64,000 bases of DNA, from assembly GCA_018398575.1 (NCBI GenBank), contig JAGTXZ010000024.1:2393215-2457214 (forward strand), written 5' to 3'. The position numbers and the translations under genes are program-made. Origin of the DNA: Ampelomyces quisqualis. Lineage: Eukaryota; Ascomycota; Dothideomycetes; Pleosporales; Phaeosphaeriaceae. This document shows, one piece after another, positions 12,638 to 22,088 of the stretch; positions within the stretch are counted from its first letter, which is position 1; every line of letters begins with the position of its first letter. The notes below the pieces were generated by a model. That model was not told the DNA's origin. It was given only the letters and a program-made list of their open reading frames with translations, and made no database searches.

Positions 12638-13130
12638 TTGACATCCATTCCACTGTGTGATATTGGAGAAGTTTTTGATCCGCTATTTTTTTCTGCCAAA
12701 GGTCTCAAGCGTATGCCACAACAGTGTTGGTATCAAGGGACTTACGACTGGGTCTGCCATGAGAAATCGCTTCATAAGAATAGGGAAAAATGGGTGTGCA
12801 TGCCCCACAGAAGATCAGTTTCCATGCCTAGGACCGAGAGAGTGCACTGCGTGTACTGTACTGCTTTAGATCCAACCGAGGACTATCTTCAAAGTCACAA
12901 CTATAGCGCATGTCATGACGGGCAAAACACACCACGTACCTTTCAGCGGAAGGACCATACCGTAAGGCTTCTCAACCTGGTACATAGACTCAAAATGCTT
13001 CTACTGATCGAAGATTGAAAGCCCGCATTCCCTCCCATCGTATTACGCTGTGGCTTCTGTGACGCTATGATCAGCACCTGAGATGGACGTATGGATCACC
13101 TGGCTTCGGCGAAAAGACTAATGTGCGTCT
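12638..13130 (+). pseudogene. broken fungal C2H2 zinc-finger protein
   Basis: One reading frame shows several fingers of a fungal C2H2 family: WVCHEKSLHKNREKWVC, then CVYC...HNYSAC...FQRKDHTVRLLNLVH, then RCGFCDAMIST-stop-DGRMDHLA. Two in-frame TGA codons (13016-13018 and 13079-13081) sit where the family has tryptophan (ED-W-KP and ST-W-DGR), so both look like TGG-to-TGA changes. Only 43 bp separate it from the kinase stop, and no good start is visible. It may once have continued into the disrupted frame at 13,236 onward, but I could not find a splice that joins them in frame. Transcription or readthrough is not excluded. Confidence 0.7.
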
Positions 13131-13308
13131 TCACTACGACTACCCTACGTACCAGTATTGAATGAACCTCGAATCAGTAGATCACACATAACACATCATT
13201 CCGCAAATTGAACTAATCCTCATGCGAGTTAGCAAATGATGCAGGGAGTCACTCCAAAGGACGATATATTTCAGCCCGAGGCGAGAAGGGTAGTGTACAA
13301 CGGAGCAG

Positions 13309-13316
13309 ATGAAGAC
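13309..13316. repeat. left 8-bp target-site duplication of hAT element
   Basis: ATGAAGAC, repeated exactly at 16466-16473. Eight base pairs is the duplication length made by hAT transposases. Confidence 0.85.
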
Positions 13317-16300
13317 TATCGCTGGGAACAGTAAGTACTACGTTACAGATTAGCCAATCAGACTACGTTACTGATCACTTTTGAGTGAACTACTTACGGT
13401 AGTGACGATCTAGGTTACAACTACGCTTCGTAGCCGTAGTACTGTGGCACAAGCTAAGTAGTACTGCTGCACAAGCCAAATACAATTAGGTACTATTACT
13501 AAGCTGTAAATTGCACCCTAAGATTACTAGCTTTTAATTAACTCCTTGCACGTGTTTTTTAAGATCCTTAAGGGAGCTCTTTACTACGTTGCGTAGCAGC
13601 TAGTTTTTCTGTAGTTATAGAGCTTCTATAGTATTAGCGGCTAGTAAATTGCAGTTGCACGTAATTGTTCTCTTAGCTAAGCTGAAGCAGCGCTTACACT
13701 TACAGCTTATGGCTAGAATAGAGAAGAAATCTGTAGCAATCTTAAAGAGGATTAGATAATAATTACAGCCTACTTTAAGCTACTACTCTTATAGCTACTT
13801 AAGTAGCTCTATGTTGTCTTTACTTGCTAACGTATAGTTAACTACTAGTGCCTTAAAGTACTCCTATAGCTGCTTAACTTAACGCTACTGCTTATTTGTA
13901 TTATTTATAAGTAGGTAGAGGTTAATAGCTATTGTACGCTTATATAGATTATTAGAGTTAATATTATTTTTAGACTGCTTTTAGCGTAATATAGGTAGCA
14001 ACTGTAAGTTTTATAAGTTGTAATCTGCCTCCTTATTAACGTACTTATAGAACACCTTCTCTATTAACTTAAGCGCCTTCTTATACTAATAAGGATAGTG
14101 TTTCTATTGCGTTTAAAACTAGTTGTAGCAGAGCTATAGATAGAGCATAGTAGCTACAGCGTAGTAACTAACGTTAGGAGCTATAAGCAACCTAATAAAG
14201 TAGGTGTTAAGCTTCTTATATCTTAGTAAGATTGCAAAGCTTATATATAAGCTCAGAGCTGTGTAGCTGCTCTCTTACTTTATTATAATATACTTACAAA
14301 GCCTGCAAATTAGGCAGCGTTTACTAAAGTAATTTAAAGCTGCTATAGCTGTTACTACTCTCTAGCCTCTTTGTTATCTTGTATAGTGCCTGCAAAAAGT
14401 CTATAAGCTTCTTAACGTTATTCTAATTCTCTTCTATAAGCGTGTTAGTAAGCAGGTTGTAGTTGTTGTTATTGTTATTAGTGTTGTTATTAGCTTAAAG
14501 CTTGCAGATAAAGCAGTTAATGTACTCTCTTAGTTTATAGCAGCAAAGTAGTATAAGGTAGACGCTGTTCTATTAAATACTGCTATCTTAGCAAAGCTAT
14601 AGTATGTTAAAGGTAAGAATTAGCTTATTATTAACCTCTTGTTGCACTAAGTTAAACAGCTTATAACGCTTATAAGACCTATACACAGCATTTATAAAAT
14701 TGTAAAGCTATCCTACAACTCTAAGCCTTTTCTAAAGCCTAAACTGCTCTTTAGGAGCAGTAGTAGCAAGCTCTACCTTTTAATTACTTACTCTATCTCT
14801 ATATATTATTACCTTTACAACTAGATTAATTATATAGCTAGCGCAGCGTATACGTTAGTGTTAAGCAAGGTAGACGTTAGGATAGAGGTTTAGACTGTTA
14901 ATAAGTGTAGAGTTGTTACTTAACGCGTTATTACCTATAAAATAGTAAAACTTTTAAAATATTTTGTAGTAATTAATAGTATTGCGTATAATAACAGCCT
15001 AGGCAGCTCTAGTATAGTCTCTAAAGAGGTTATAGAAAGCAATAAGTATATTACGTTGCTTAAAGTTAATATCTAGGTTCTTATTAGTTATTTTAATTTT
15101 TCTACTAGCTAATATAAAAACTTGCTTAGTTCTAAAGTAATATATTATACGCGACACTAGAGCGTACAATCTAGCTGCTTTTGCGTATTTTTAGGTAAAG
15201 TAGAGCGCTAAGGAGTGTACGTACTAACAAAATAAGCTATAACACTAAAAAAGCTTAGGTAGTTAGACAACGTCTATATATTAACGCTAATACTAATCCT
15301 GCTCTTTTCTCTTGTTAACAAGTCCTTTACTTTGCCTTTACGCTGCTTTAATAACTTTAGAATGTACTCTTATATAGTCTTATATATATCTAGTAGTGCT
15401 GTAAGCAGCGCGCTTTAATTTTAAGTAAAAAGACCTTAGAAGCCTGCTAAAGTTGCATTTGCAAAGCTTATATCCCTAGTAATTACCTAGTCTACTAGAG
15501 CTCTTTAGAAGGCCTCCTCTTGCTATAGAGTGTAAGTAGCTATTCTTCTTAACCTAGCTATCTTTGTAGCTTTAAAGGGCGTTAAAAACTGTAGTTAATA
15601 AGGCGTTTTAGGCAATAAGCTAGTGTTTAGATTAATCTAATAAACCTGCTTTATATGCTTATGTATATAGTAAGCACTAGATACTAGTTTAGCGTTATTT
15701 AAAGCTTAACTTTAATAGCAAAGCTTACACAAAAATAGCTTTAGTATTAAGCTCTTATTGTCCTTATACTTAAGCTTAACTCTATAACGCTATATTATAG
15801 AAGGCAGCTGCCTGCTCTTTAGTATACTCTTATGCTGCACTTAGTATTCTAACTAATTACTTACTAGCCTCTTGTTATTAAGCGTTACACAATTAAAATC
15901 TACTTTAAATAACATGCCTAGCACTTTATACTTACTCTTAGGCTGCTGCTGCAATTAACGCAGCTAATTAGATATAACAGAGTTTGTAGACAGCAAGAAA
16001 GATAGTAACAATAAAGAGAGGAGAGTAGTAGCTTTCTAAAGGCGCTGTAATGCTGCAGCATAGAAAATACTTAGAGTAGATTAACTAGATAACGCTTGTA
16101 AGCAAGATACACAGCTTATTTTAATAGCAGAAGAGGTAGTAATAAAAAGGGTGCGTATAGAGTATAGCTGCTCCTATATACCTACCTAGCTAGGCATAGG
16201 CTAGTCAGGCTGTATTAATATTTGCTAGGCCAAAGCTAATGTTTTGTGACTATAACAGACCTTACAGTAGCCTGCTAGCCTACTAGCAATTTCTAAAAAT

Positions 16301-16465
16301 TTGACTGTACTAATTGTAACTACAGCTCTAAAACAGTTACTACTACGCTCTTAATTTGTCACTACTACAGTTACGGACCCACCTATTCACCCTACGCTAC
16401 TTACTGCTTAGTCAGCCGTAGACGGTAGCCGTATACCGCAGTAGTACTGCCCACTCCCGGCGCTG
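13317..16465 (-). mobile_element. hAT-family DNA transposon, decayed, complete with ends
   Basis: 3,149 bp flanked by an 8-bp direct repeat. The left end TATCGCTGGGA and the reverse complement of the right end CAGCGCCGGGA are imperfect terminal inverted repeats, and both have AGTACTAC at the same distance (about 19 nt) inside. The inside is AT-rich and full of TAA and TAG; the outer ~200 bp on each side keep normal composition. The leftward strand encodes a decayed hAT transposase. Confidence 0.88.
13500..16100 (-). pseudogene. dead hAT transposase
   Basis: Reading the minus strand through the stops shows hAT landmarks in order. The catalytic region ISVNI-stop-TLSNYLS (about 15,255-15,300) has the stop at the usual Trp. 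RCASYIINLVVK (about 14,815-14,850) matches the conserved CLGHIINLVVK-like block. Next come VVGQLYNFINAVYRS and a NSVYL block matching TRWNSVYLM. A C-terminal dimerisation block, KIATDFFSILAISCKCKRCF with the sequence after it, lies near 13,590-13,720. Nearly all breaks are TAA or TAG, as expected from C-to-T loss of Gln and Trp codons. No copy in this window could be active. Confidence 0.85.
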
Positions 16466-16473
16466 ATGAAGAC
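16466..16473. repeat. right 8-bp target-site duplication of hAT element
   Basis: ATGAAGAC, identical to 13309-13316 on the other side of the insertion. Confidence 0.85.
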
Positions 16474-16709
16474 TGGAGCCAGACGGCGGCAGATGATCTG
16501 GAGTGGATGAAGCAATTCTGCAAACAGGCGGTGGTTCACGAGGCAGGATTTGAGCCCGGCTCACGTGAACTCTTGAGTTTTCTTATTTGATCGTAAATTT
16601 GCTATGGGTATGAACATGTACAAAGACCATTTCGCTTTTCTGTACTAGCGGATAATCCAGTCGTGACCGAAGGTTGGATTTTGAATGCTGATGTTCGGAT
16701 ACCTGAACG

Positions 16710-16824
16710 CCAATGCTGAGAACCATGGTCCCAATGCTGAGAACCATGGTCCCAATGCTGAGAACCATGGTCCCAATGCTGAGAACCATGGTCCCAATGC
16801 TGAGAACCATGGTCCCAATGCTGA
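16710..16824. repeat. 21-bp tandem repeat, five full copies plus a partial one
   Basis: Five identical 21-bp units (core AATGCTGAGAACCATGG) start at 16710, 16731, 16752, 16773 and 16794, with a 10-bp sixth start. Each unit contains the palindrome ACCATGGT. Because 21 is divisible by three, all frames stay open through it; the plus strand would read (NAENHGP)n and the minus strand (ALGPWFS)n or (HWDHGSQ)n. There is no other coding signal in 16,591-16,978, so I treat it as non-coding. The identity of the copies suggests recent expansion. Confidence 0.85.
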
Positions 16825-16978
16825 TGCGCCAATACCGATGATTGGAAATCGATGCCCGCATCGCTGAAAAACAAATTGCTGGATAGGTAGGGGCATAGAC
16901 TCTACCCGTGGCAGAAGATTAACTCGTGGCACTGCGAATGAAGCGCGGAATCGAGAACTGAAAGATTACCCGACGAGC

Positions 16979-18708
16979 TTAAGGCATGGCTTCAAGCCTG
17001 ACCTGGGGACGCGCGGCATTACTCTTCCTCCTAGTCAGCATGCCACGCAAAACTGTTGGGTCCGAAGGCGCCGCGGGAGACTTGGGCGCAATGTCCTGAT
17101 CCTTTCGGGGTTCTTTCTCTACCAAGAGTGGGATCTGGGCTAGATGGTCGTACTGTTGTCAGCAAGTCTCCTCCTGAGCGAGGTCTGTTATACGTACAAT
17201 GATCATCCTGGGAAAACTCGGTGTCAATCGATTTAACCTCCTCGTCGGTCAACTTACTGTATGCGCAATGCCTCATGATGTCGAAGTTGCGCATGTCGTG
17301 GCAATCCAACGCATGAGCTCTGAAGTCGCCAACGTCAAAGAAAACGGCTTTACCGTCTGCCATTCGAGCGTTTGCATGGCACTCCTTTGTTGTATGTTTA
17401 TCCTTTATGATGCAGCGCAGCTCGACCCATCCTTCCAAGCTTTTATGCAAGAGAGGATGCCCCTTGCTAGGTCGTTTGTGAGATGGCGTATCGATCAGTT
17501 CTTTGTGATCATTTGCGCCGATGAGATCTACGGAATCACGACTTATGGCGGTCTGCCAGTACGTCAGTGTTACTGACTCGATCACCATTGGAAAAATCGG
17601 GGGGACTTACCTTCATTGCGTTTCTTCTCTTGCGCTTGGATGCTCGAGGTGGCTCTGGCACTGGTTCACTGTCCTCTTCCATATGCTCATCACTAAAGAA
17701 GCCTGCTCCGCTCATAACCCGAACCGCGTCGTCGAATTCCTTTACAGACCTGCTTTGCTGGTTAGTACTGCAGTTATATCGCTCTAGGTGTCATCCTGAG
17801 GCTACCTGGAAGCGGTGGCGGTGAGATGTGTTGGTGCGGCTGTCATAGCCATGGCGTTTGGAGGGCGAGCTTCGTCGTTTGGATCATGGCGGGGCGATTC
17901 GTAGACGAAAGCAGGGACTAGCTAGTCAGTAACATTTTTGTGAGGACAATAGATATACGTACTACGGTAGGCTACATTCGAATCAAACGCAGTGAGTTCT
18001 CCGTGATTCAGCGGCCGCCTGTGACCTAAGATTGCTCCTCTTGCACCCTCGCCCAAGCCATGAATATCCTTGGCATGCTGTATGAAGTCTGCCATCTTGA
18101 AGTAAACTGCGAATTTAATCTTGCTAGCGCCGGCATTCACCCAGTGCGCATTGGTGTTGCACTTTGGGCATCGTAGTAGAGCCGACTTATGGTCTACCAA
18201 GTTTCGCCACGACATCCGTTGGATACGATTATCCTCAACGCGATCACTGTACAGGTCTGGATTGAACTCATCGTACATATCAGAGTGAGATTCTACTTCA
18301 GGTGTGGGCCTCGGTTCGTTCGCGGAATGGAAGGCGCGCACAGTAGCTGCTGGCATGCGGATGGCAGAGTTGATCGGGGGCGTCGTGTGTTCGCAAAGTA
18401 TCTAGCGTGTGTGAGCGCGCTGTTTGAGGCAAGCAAATTTTTTCTGCGCAGAGACAAGTACTCACGAATTTCTGCGACCTGAATCTCTCGAAGCCGTCTT
18501 TGACCAGGCGCTCATGTTCGCGTGTATTGGCTAGCTCGTCTTCCAGCCTTTTCCTTTCGGTCACATAATAGTTCTCTAATTCTCTCAGTTGTTCATCAAA
18601 ACTGCGTTCAGCTGCCTCTGTGTCGATCTGAGCGTTGGACAATTTAGTCTCCTCATGGTTGTGCGCTTGGATCAAGGCCTCTACTGTGTAGGATGTCTCC
18701 AGCTCCAT
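16979..18708 (-). CDS. uncharacterised protein with two related Cys/His modules
   Basis: Not a family I recognise. Six exons are proposed: 18708-18466, 18401-17963, 17917-17806, 17749-17611, 17552-17198 and 17139-16979, with phases that agree throughout. A TACTAAC branch sequence precedes exon 4. The N-terminal ~80 residues are Glu-rich coiled coil (ERSFDEQLRELENYYVTERK). Two similar modules follow. Module 1 is LRCPKCN...FAVYFKMADFIQHAKDIHG...H..LTAFDSN; module 2 is LRCIIKDKHTTKECH...AVFFDVGDFRAHALDCHD...H..LTDEEVKSID. Both share LRC, a (Y/F)F..(A/G)DF..HA pattern and a later His, so zinc binding is plausible. A basic run SKRKRRNAMK between them could be a nuclear signal. The last exon is the least certain: if intron 5 is retained, the protein ends at 17031 instead. 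Confidence 0.65.
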
Positions 18709-20082
18709 GCTATATATAGCGCGTTGCGCAGCTATAGCAATTCTCCGCGTAGTCCTCACGATGCTGCAGAAGCTGCATGAGAAGAGGTGAGTAAGGGTGC
18801 AAAAGACATTTCCTGCACGCCGGCTGGGTAGTTGTAGTCGTGGTGGTGGGGCTGCCTCCCATGTCACGTGCCAGGGTGGTAGGCAGGGGCTGCACCAAAC
18901 AGTTTTCCCGCCTTTCACAATAACAACAACAACAATAAAGCCTGCTTCAACACAATTCTGGGTATATCGCACCTTTCTCTGCTAGATGCTGCTTTCCTAG
19001 TCCCGTGCTGGTGGGCAAAAGCTGCATGTCCCAAAGGTTACCATCGAACATCACAACGTGCACTGGGCTCGGGAACCTACCAGCTGGCCGCATTTAGGTG
19101 GGCAACGGAACAGCCATCATAAATTCACGCTGACTAAGCTCTGGTGCGCCGCCGGAGATGCGCCTTTGAATTTGAACCCAGGCATTTTCCAGCCCAGTGC
19201 TCCCTCGACGTTGAGGAGTTCTTGCATGTCTAACGTGGTGGTGGTGTCTACCAAACGACGAGTGAAAATTACCGGGATCTGAGAACATTTTTGATTTGCT
19301 CTGCTCAAATACCCCTGGAATTGATCGGACTTGTCGTCGCGTGTGTTCCCCTGTCTTTCCCTCGTATGCGCCAGGAAGCATATCTCCCGCCTGCAATCAA
19401 GTGTGGCTCGAGAGGTGCAGCTTGAGTTGATTGATTACTCGGTTTGGCCTAGCAGCTATCTATATAGGCTTAACACTTACTGTAACAGGGCACTTACTTA
19501 TCTGAAGATGAAGGCTTGACTTAATTGTGGGCAAGTCTGGCAGAAAGTGGTACACGTCGGACTTCTTGCCCAAGACTAGATTGCTACAAGCTTGAACGTC
19601 CCACAACAGCTTCTTTCTCAGAATTTCCCGTTCGAGTTAGCACCATGCACGTCTCGTGTGACGACTAGGAGCCGACTTCCTCTTCAATTGCGCTCTATTG
19701 TTTCGTTCTTCATTATTTTCTACGGGGCTAATCCTCTGATCTATTTGCGAGAACCAACATCCAGCATTGCAACTTCTAACTAGGCCGTTCAATGGATCTA
19801 GAGGGGTTCGCAGACGTAGACCTGCGCAGACCCACATCGATCTTCCCTCAATCACGCGACCGATGCGAGCGTATACCGCCGGCCAGAATGATGAATAGCT
19901 ATACTGCTTTCCCCAATTAATTACTCCCCAAACTTCATGGATACATCGATACGACCCAACAACAGCAAACGGTTTTGACTGACCAATGGCCATCGCGGCA
20001 GCAAGGTAACCAGTTGAGCCAGAGACAATGATGTTATTATCGACATATGCTGGTCGCTCAACTTGTATACTTGGTACATGCT
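18709..20082. other. long intergenic stretch, no supported gene
   Basis: About 1.37 kb with a CA/AAC-rich patch near 18,920. Open frames of 60-150 codons exist on both strands, the longest 19,637-20,086 minus, but none has family motifs or convincing splicing. The part next to 18,709 should be the promoter of the two-module gene. Confidence 0.5.
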
Positions 20083-21405
20083 TCAATCTTGACGAGCAGG
20101 ATCAAGCTCGATCCTTCCCACTATCTCATCGATTTCGGCCATGATGTCTGACGACAATCTGTCCAGCACTTTCAGTGCAGCACAGTTCTCAACGACTTGT
20201 TCGGGTCGCGAGGCGCCAGTAATGACGGCTGATACATGCGGATTCTTAAGACACCACGCAAGCGAAAGCTGCGATTGGGTAATACCAAGCTTTTTCGCGA
20301 TCGGCTTCATATTGTCAGTCATGCTCACACGGTATTCTCCAAGCTGATACTACATACTGCGAGTTTTGTAGCTTTCTTAATCATACTCTTCCAGCTGTCG
20401 TTGCCATATGAGTCACGCATGCTATTCACAAAGTTGTCGTTGCCCTCGGCGAAACGTGATCCGACAGGTGGCGCATCCGGACTATCGTTGTATTTGCCGG
20501 TGAGAAGGCCAAATTTCAGGGGCGAAAAAGTCGTCAATCCAGTTCCAAACCTGGGATACAGTCGCTGGAAAGAGTACTCGACCTTTTGCCTTGCTAGCAA
20601 ATTGTACTCTGGCTGCTCAGCAACCGGACCAATCAAGCCCAATTGTTTGGCAATTCCGCATGCTTCAGCAATTTCATCTGCGCTCCACTCACTCGTGCCC
20701 CAGTACAATGCCCATCCCTTCTGTTCGATGACATGATTGAAAGCACGGACTGTCTCTTCCATTGGAGTCAGGCGGTCAGGACGATGGGCATATACGATAT
20801 CGACATACTCAAGATCCAGACGAGTTAAAGACGCGCGGAGGCCCTCGACGATGTGTTTGCGCGAAAGACCATGGTTGTTGACAACTACCTCGCCGTTTGC
20901 TGCACCTGCAGCCAGGATATGACACCGTTAGCCCCGAATTACGCAATAGGAAAGGTATGGATCTTACCCCAATTGAGTTTTGTGCTGACTACTATGTCAT
21001 TGCGGTTCCATCCATATTTCTTGAATGCCTGACCCATCACCTTCTCCGATTCTCCGCCAGCATAGCTATCATCGATCAGCTTACTTTCGACAATTGGAAC
21101 GTACAATATCTACCGACCTCTCAGCTGTATCAAAAAAGTTGATACCACAGTCGTAAGCTTGCTTCATGCACGAGAAGGTGAGTTCTACACTAAAGTCAAC
21201 ATGTGAGAAGGAAGTGAGACCAGCCTAGAATTTTACCATTCTCGACATGGCCGCCAAATCTAGAAAGTCGTCAGTATGGATTGCCAAGTCTCCATGCAAT
21301 AACATACGTGAGCCATCCTCCAAGACCGAGCACTGAAACGTGCAGTCCAGAATTGCCGAGACGACGGTATTGCATCCCGGTTTTGCGCGGTTCCTCCCAA
21401 GCCAT
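20083..21405 (-). CDS. aldo/keto reductase, AKR6-like (potassium-channel beta-subunit type)
   Basis: NADPH-dependent oxidoreductase. Six exons give 352 residues: 21405-21308, 21259-21237, 21184-21118, 21065-20968, 20905-20387 and 20336-20083. The start MAWEEPRKTGMQYRRLG at 21405 is chosen over an upstream ATG because YRRLG starts the conserved domain. The tetrad is visible: Asp in FFDTAESY, Tyr in the same motif, Lys in STKLNWG, His in YAHRPD. AITGASRPEQ-type cofactor binding appears as VITGASRPEQVVENC. The last 50-nt intron (20337-20386) ends in GAG, not YAG; it is the only normal-length intron that keeps the frame, joining DSWK to KYRVSMTDNMKPIAKKLG. The substrate is unknown. Confidence 0.88.
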
Positions 21406-22088
21406 GGTAACTAACGTTGTCGCAGAGTAAAAGCTGATATGTTGGCTGGTATACTGCACATCAACGCACACAAATCGACATTTTACATGCCGGTGTATAT
21501 TTCATCCGAGCCAACAAGACTAGATCCACTTTCAGCCCAAGGCCACAAAAGACAGATACCGAACATAGCCTCGACTAGGTTTTAGAGATTCGGCAACATT
21601 TGCGGCAGTGCGCATATGCACATGCACTTGCGCGCATCGGACATGGTACCTGAATGGAGAATCACCTCGGTCTATCGGCAGCATGCATCCGATCAACAGG
21701 GCCCACAATCACCACTAAAACACGGGGAATCGTCATTTCTCCACACAAGCACGCCATATCTTAGCTTCGGTAGTGGGTGGCTCGAGCGACTGAAGTGCAT
21801 GGCGTCCAAGAATATGCGAGGCGGTTTGAAGCAGGTAGCAGGTAGGGATCATAGGGCTTGTAGGCTACCACCGCGATTCCAGGAGTACTATAAATCAAAT
21901 CGAGGCGACAAGCACAGTACCGAACGGCAGGCTTCATCATGTGGAAGCACGTAGGAGTTCATGTGAAAACAACTTTGTGTATATGATGGATATCATCGGA
22001 AGATATGCTAGACTGTAATGGTCTTTATCTAATATGTATTCACTGCATCGTTGATTCCAGGCTTTCTTATTTCTGATTTTGTCTATGT
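21406..22088. other. intergenic between aldo/keto reductase and MFS transporter
   Basis: About 680 bp holding the reductase promoter and the transporter 3' end. A plus-strand frame at 21,616-21,954 has no motif or codon support. Nothing else seen. Confidence 0.5.

Larger units (their letters stand above)
13236..16590 (+). pseudogene. reading frame split by the hAT insertion
   Basis: Left part 13236-13316 reads MMQGVTPKDDI...VVYNGADED; right part 16474-16590 reads WSQTAADDLEWMKQF... to a TGA stop. If the insert and one 8-bp target copy are removed, GAT GAA GAC is followed directly by TGG AGC CAG and the frame continues to the stop at 16588-16590. That agreement is good evidence that a real exon was interrupted. 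A TTAG just before 13,233 and an ACTAAT upstream suggest the left part begins with a splice acceptor. I do not recognise the protein; its acidic Trp-rich end could be the C-terminus of the adjacent zinc-finger relic. Confidence 0.7.

Noticed and set aside
13500..16100. AT-rich island as a centromere or replication origin
   Set aside because: It is fully accounted for by a hAT element with target duplication and transposase remains.
16583..16932. Overlapping open frames across the 21-bp repeat as a repeat-protein gene
   Set aside because: All frames stay open only because the unit length is divisible by three; no start context, splice sites or unique conserved sequence.
19637..20086. 150-codon minus-strand frame downstream of the aldo/keto reductase
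   Set aside because: No family motif, ends without coding character, and overlaps the reductase stop region.
20327..20386. Frameshift making the aldo/keto reductase a pseudogene
   Set aside because: A 50-nt GT..AG intron at 20,386-20,337 keeps frame and conserved spacing, so a normal gene is the simpler view.
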